Positions 62,271 through 64,000 of a stretch of 64,000 nt of DNA are shown in pieces. Location of the stretch: contig RPFO01000167.1 of assembly GCA_009746045.1 (NCBI GenBank), positions 498,001 to 562,000 on the forward strand, read 5' to 3'. The notes under the pieces were generated by a model that was not told the DNA's origin, ran no database searches, and was given only the letters and a program-made list of their open reading frames with translations. Within the stretch, counting starts at the first letter, position 1. Each line of letters starts with the position of its first letter. Position numbers and translations under genes: made by a program. The stretch is from Mesostigma viride. Lineage: Eukaryota > Streptophyta > Mesostigmatophyceae > Mesostigmatales > Mesostigmataceae.

Positions 62271-64000
62271 TCACGAAGACAGCGATCGTACCAAGACAAG
62301 GGCAGCGGTGACCGCAGTCAAGCTGCGGGAGGTAAACTGCGCAGCGGTGCACACTGGACAAAACCAATCCCCCTCCGGAATGCTGGTGACCACTGGCTGC
62401 AAGCACTGCATGTGCCAACCACAGTTACACTGATCACACAATAACATGGACTCCGCCTGATCGACCCGGTGACAAACCTGACACTGGGCGTCCTTGACTC
62501 GGCGAGACGTGTGCGGTTGGAGGTCGTGGACCAAATTGGGCAGCGAGCAGGGACTGAGATTGCTGAGGTTGTCAGTCGTACGGCTCCCGTCGGCGCCCTC
62601 CAAAATTGCCACTCCCGATGGTTTGATAGCCACAATGCGCAAAATGGTGGGCCCCGCCTCCACATCCAAAGTGTGCTTCAGCTGAGTGCGCAGGAAAACA
62701 TACTGCCCTGGCCTAAACCGCAGCTGGCGAGCCATGTATGCGCCCCCCCGGCGCTGAGCGTAACGCAGGGAGTCCCTGTGCTGAGCAATGAACAAGTTGT
62801 TCATCGCGATGGGCATGACCTTCTTAAAAGTCTCTGCCCTGGCCAGCACCTCAACCAAAAATTGCTGAGCGTTGTCGAAGGCCATGGGTTCGGGGTGCGC
62901 AACCTGTGCCTCCGTAGGCAAAAGAGGATTACGCCCGAACAGAAGGAAATACGGGGAGAAGGTAGCGAGAGACTCCTGGGGAGACATGCGATAACCCATG
63001 GCAATCCATGCCAACTCGCGATCCCACCTGGCCGACTCCGGCACCTGCAGGCTCCACTTGCGCAGCGCCTGCTTGACGGTCTGCACCAATCTCTCAGCCA
63101 AACCATTGGCCTGAGGATGCTCCCGAGAAGTGCGACGGTGATCAATAAGACATCCATCCAGCAACTCCTGGAACTCACCCCTGAACTCACCACCCTGGTC
63201 CGTGACTACCTCCGCGGGAGCCCCAAACCTGGTTATGATGTCCGCAAAATGCTTCGCTGTGGTAGCGGCATGCTTGTCAGCAATGGGGATCAACTCAACC
63301 CATTTGCTAAAGCTCTCCACGCATACCATGACATAGAGGTTGCCGTCAGGGCTCTCCTGAAACGGCCCGCACAGATCGACGTGCCAGCGATAAAACAAGC
63401 CCTTGATGGGAAGCGACATCAGCTCCTTGGCACCATGATCTGCGCTAAAGTTAGCCTTGGTTCGAGCACACGGGACACAGCTGGCCACTACCTGGGCCAC
63501 CGTGTGTCGCATGTTATTCCACCAATAGCTGGTCCGTACGAGGCTGAGCGTGCGATTGCCACCCAAGTGACCATACCGCTCGTGGTACGCCTGCACTATA
63601 GCAACGCGCTTGTCAGGCGGTGGGACGACCACCCTACGCTTGCCCAACAGCTTGTACAAAACCCCATCTTCCCAACCATAGGTTGCAGCCCTGTGCTGCA
63701 CCCTGTTCAACTCCGTTGCCTTCTGAGCAGGAGTCCAATCGACTGGAGTAGGAGTCAAGACAGCACCCTGCACTTGCTCCAACACTCGACCATCTAGCCA
63801 GATATCAGCGGTGTAGCAATCAGCAAGAGAGCTACGCGCTAAGAGAGCCTGCACAGCGATCAGCTGCTGCAGAGAAGGATCAATGTCAAAGGACAGAGAC
63901 CTACCCTCTTCCATAGCGCACACAGCTTTGGATGGCGTGAATGGCGACGGCCGCACCGGGTCGTCGCTGATGCCGAAGTCCGCCACAGAGTACTCGACAC
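62271..64000 (-). CDS. pol: G3: Ty3/gypsy integrase with C-terminal PHD finger
   Basis: Open to the window edge, so the N-terminal part of Pol is missing; the codon at 63986 read as a start is GTG. Numbering from 63986: zinc-binding H135, H140, C170, C173; catalytic D204 (WHVDLCGP), D263 (VTDQGGEF), E299 (NGLAERL), a perfect D-x58-D-x35-E; C-terminal region FRPGQYVFLRTQ near 424-435; then a complete C4HC3 PHD finger: C502, C505, C517, C520, H525, C528, C543, C546 (MLLCDQCNCGWHMQCL ... WFCPVC). No frame break. PHD fingers of this type often read histone H3 tails, so it may steer integration to certain chromatin. It replaces the chromodomain found in many gypsy integrases. Confidence 0.88.
   Translation of the reverse strand, partial: VEYSVADFGISDDPVRPSPFTPSKAVCAMEEGRSLSFDIDPSLQQLIAVQALLARSSLADCYTADIWLDGRVLEQVQGAVLTPTPVDWTPAQKATELNRVQHRAATYGWEDGVLYKLLGKRRVVVPPPDKRVAIVQAYHERYGHLGGNRTLSLVRTSYWWNNMRHTVAQVVASCVPCARTKANFSADHGAKELMSLPIKGLFYRWHVDLCGPFQESPDGNLYVMVCVESFSKWVELIPIADKHAATTAKHFADIITRFGAPAEVVTDQGGEFRGEFQELLDGCLIDHRRTSREHPQANGLAERLVQTVKQALRKWSLQVPESARWDRELAWIAMGYRMSPQESLATFSPYFLLFGRNPLLPTEAQVAHPEPMAFDNAQQFLVEVLARAETFKKVMPIAMNNLFIAQHRDSLRYAQRRGGAYMARQLRFRPGQYVFLRTQLKHTLDVEAGPTILRIVAIKPSGVAILEGADGSRTTDNLSNLSPCSLPNLVHDLQPHTSRRVKDAQCQVCHRVDQAESMLLCDQCNCGWHMQCLQPVVTSIPEGDWFCPVCTAAQFTSRSLTAVTAALVLVRSLSS

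Noticed and set aside
62469-63797. 442-codon plus-strand ORF
   Set aside because: It is the antisense of the G3 integrase, whose catalytic and zinc residues are complete on the minus strand.

Overview
This window is a stack of LTR retrotransposons from a eukaryotic nuclear genome. I see no bacterial operon, rRNA, tRNA or CRISPR, and no host gene I can defend. The capsid, zinc-knuckle, integrase, protease, reverse transcriptase (RT) and RNase H coding, the LTRs with 5-bp target duplications, the long simple repeats and the mid-range base composition fit a large, repeat-rich genome such as that of an alga, plant-like lineage or protist. I cannot name the species. Element names (R1-R6, G1-G3) are mine.

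Layout. 1-3589: minus-strand Ty3/gypsy-like fragment G1 (protease-RT, gag, and a small ORF with an RNase H1 N-terminal/caulimovirus viroplasmin-like domain). 3590-5351: non-coding flank. 5357-43730: one outer Ty1/copia-like element, R1 (target duplication GTTGT), enlarged to 38 kb. R3 (24958-40945) sits in the R1 pol gene (duplication TCCCT). R2 (11069-24957) is an extra copy of the LTR-ORF1-gag-pol unit and is a mosaic of R3 and R1, as expected from unequal recombination. R4 (11229-19401, minus) sits in the R2 LTR (GTAGT). R5 (26284-33784, minus, a different family) sits in R3 ORF1 (CTCGT). 43736-47552: non-coding flank. 47553-47713: TC microsatellite, in which R6 (47714-55570, plus, duplication CTATC) is inserted. 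55571-58322: tandem repeats and unassigned DNA. 58323-60724: gypsy-like integrase end G2 (minus). 60704-62244: a 1.5-kb stretch bounded by direct repeats. 62271-64000: gypsy-like integrase G3 (minus) with a C-terminal PHD finger.

The copia-like elements share features that set them apart from textbook Ty1/copia. (1) LTRs run AGTTA...(T)AACT instead of TG...CA. (2) Pol order is integrase-protease-RT-RNase H. (3) The RT box is HGDD instead of YVDD. (4) Gag and pol are in one frame separated by a single UGA, in the leaky context UGA-CUA-G in R1-R4. (5) In R1-R4 and R6 an extra ORF1 of unknown function starts 24-27 nt after the 5' LTR. (6) The 8-11 nt right after the 5' LTR, where a tRNA primer-binding site should lie, are not tRNA-like but have an exact reverse complement in the same element's 3' untranslated region, next to a hairpin. 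The pairing is kept in four families although the sequence differs, which suggests a self-encoded primer or a 5'-3' RNA pairing used to start reverse transcription. I consider this the most interesting signal in the window.

How the parts would work together: the LTR drives a genomic RNA; ORF1 and Gag are made from it; occasional UGA readthrough gives Gag-Pol; Pol carries integrase, protease and RT/RNase H; the 3' region carries a tRNA T-arm-like motif, paired CGGGCGCC boxes and the PBS complement. Most copies carry one or more frame breaks, often 1-nt losses in short homopolymers, so both decay and residual assembly error must be considered.
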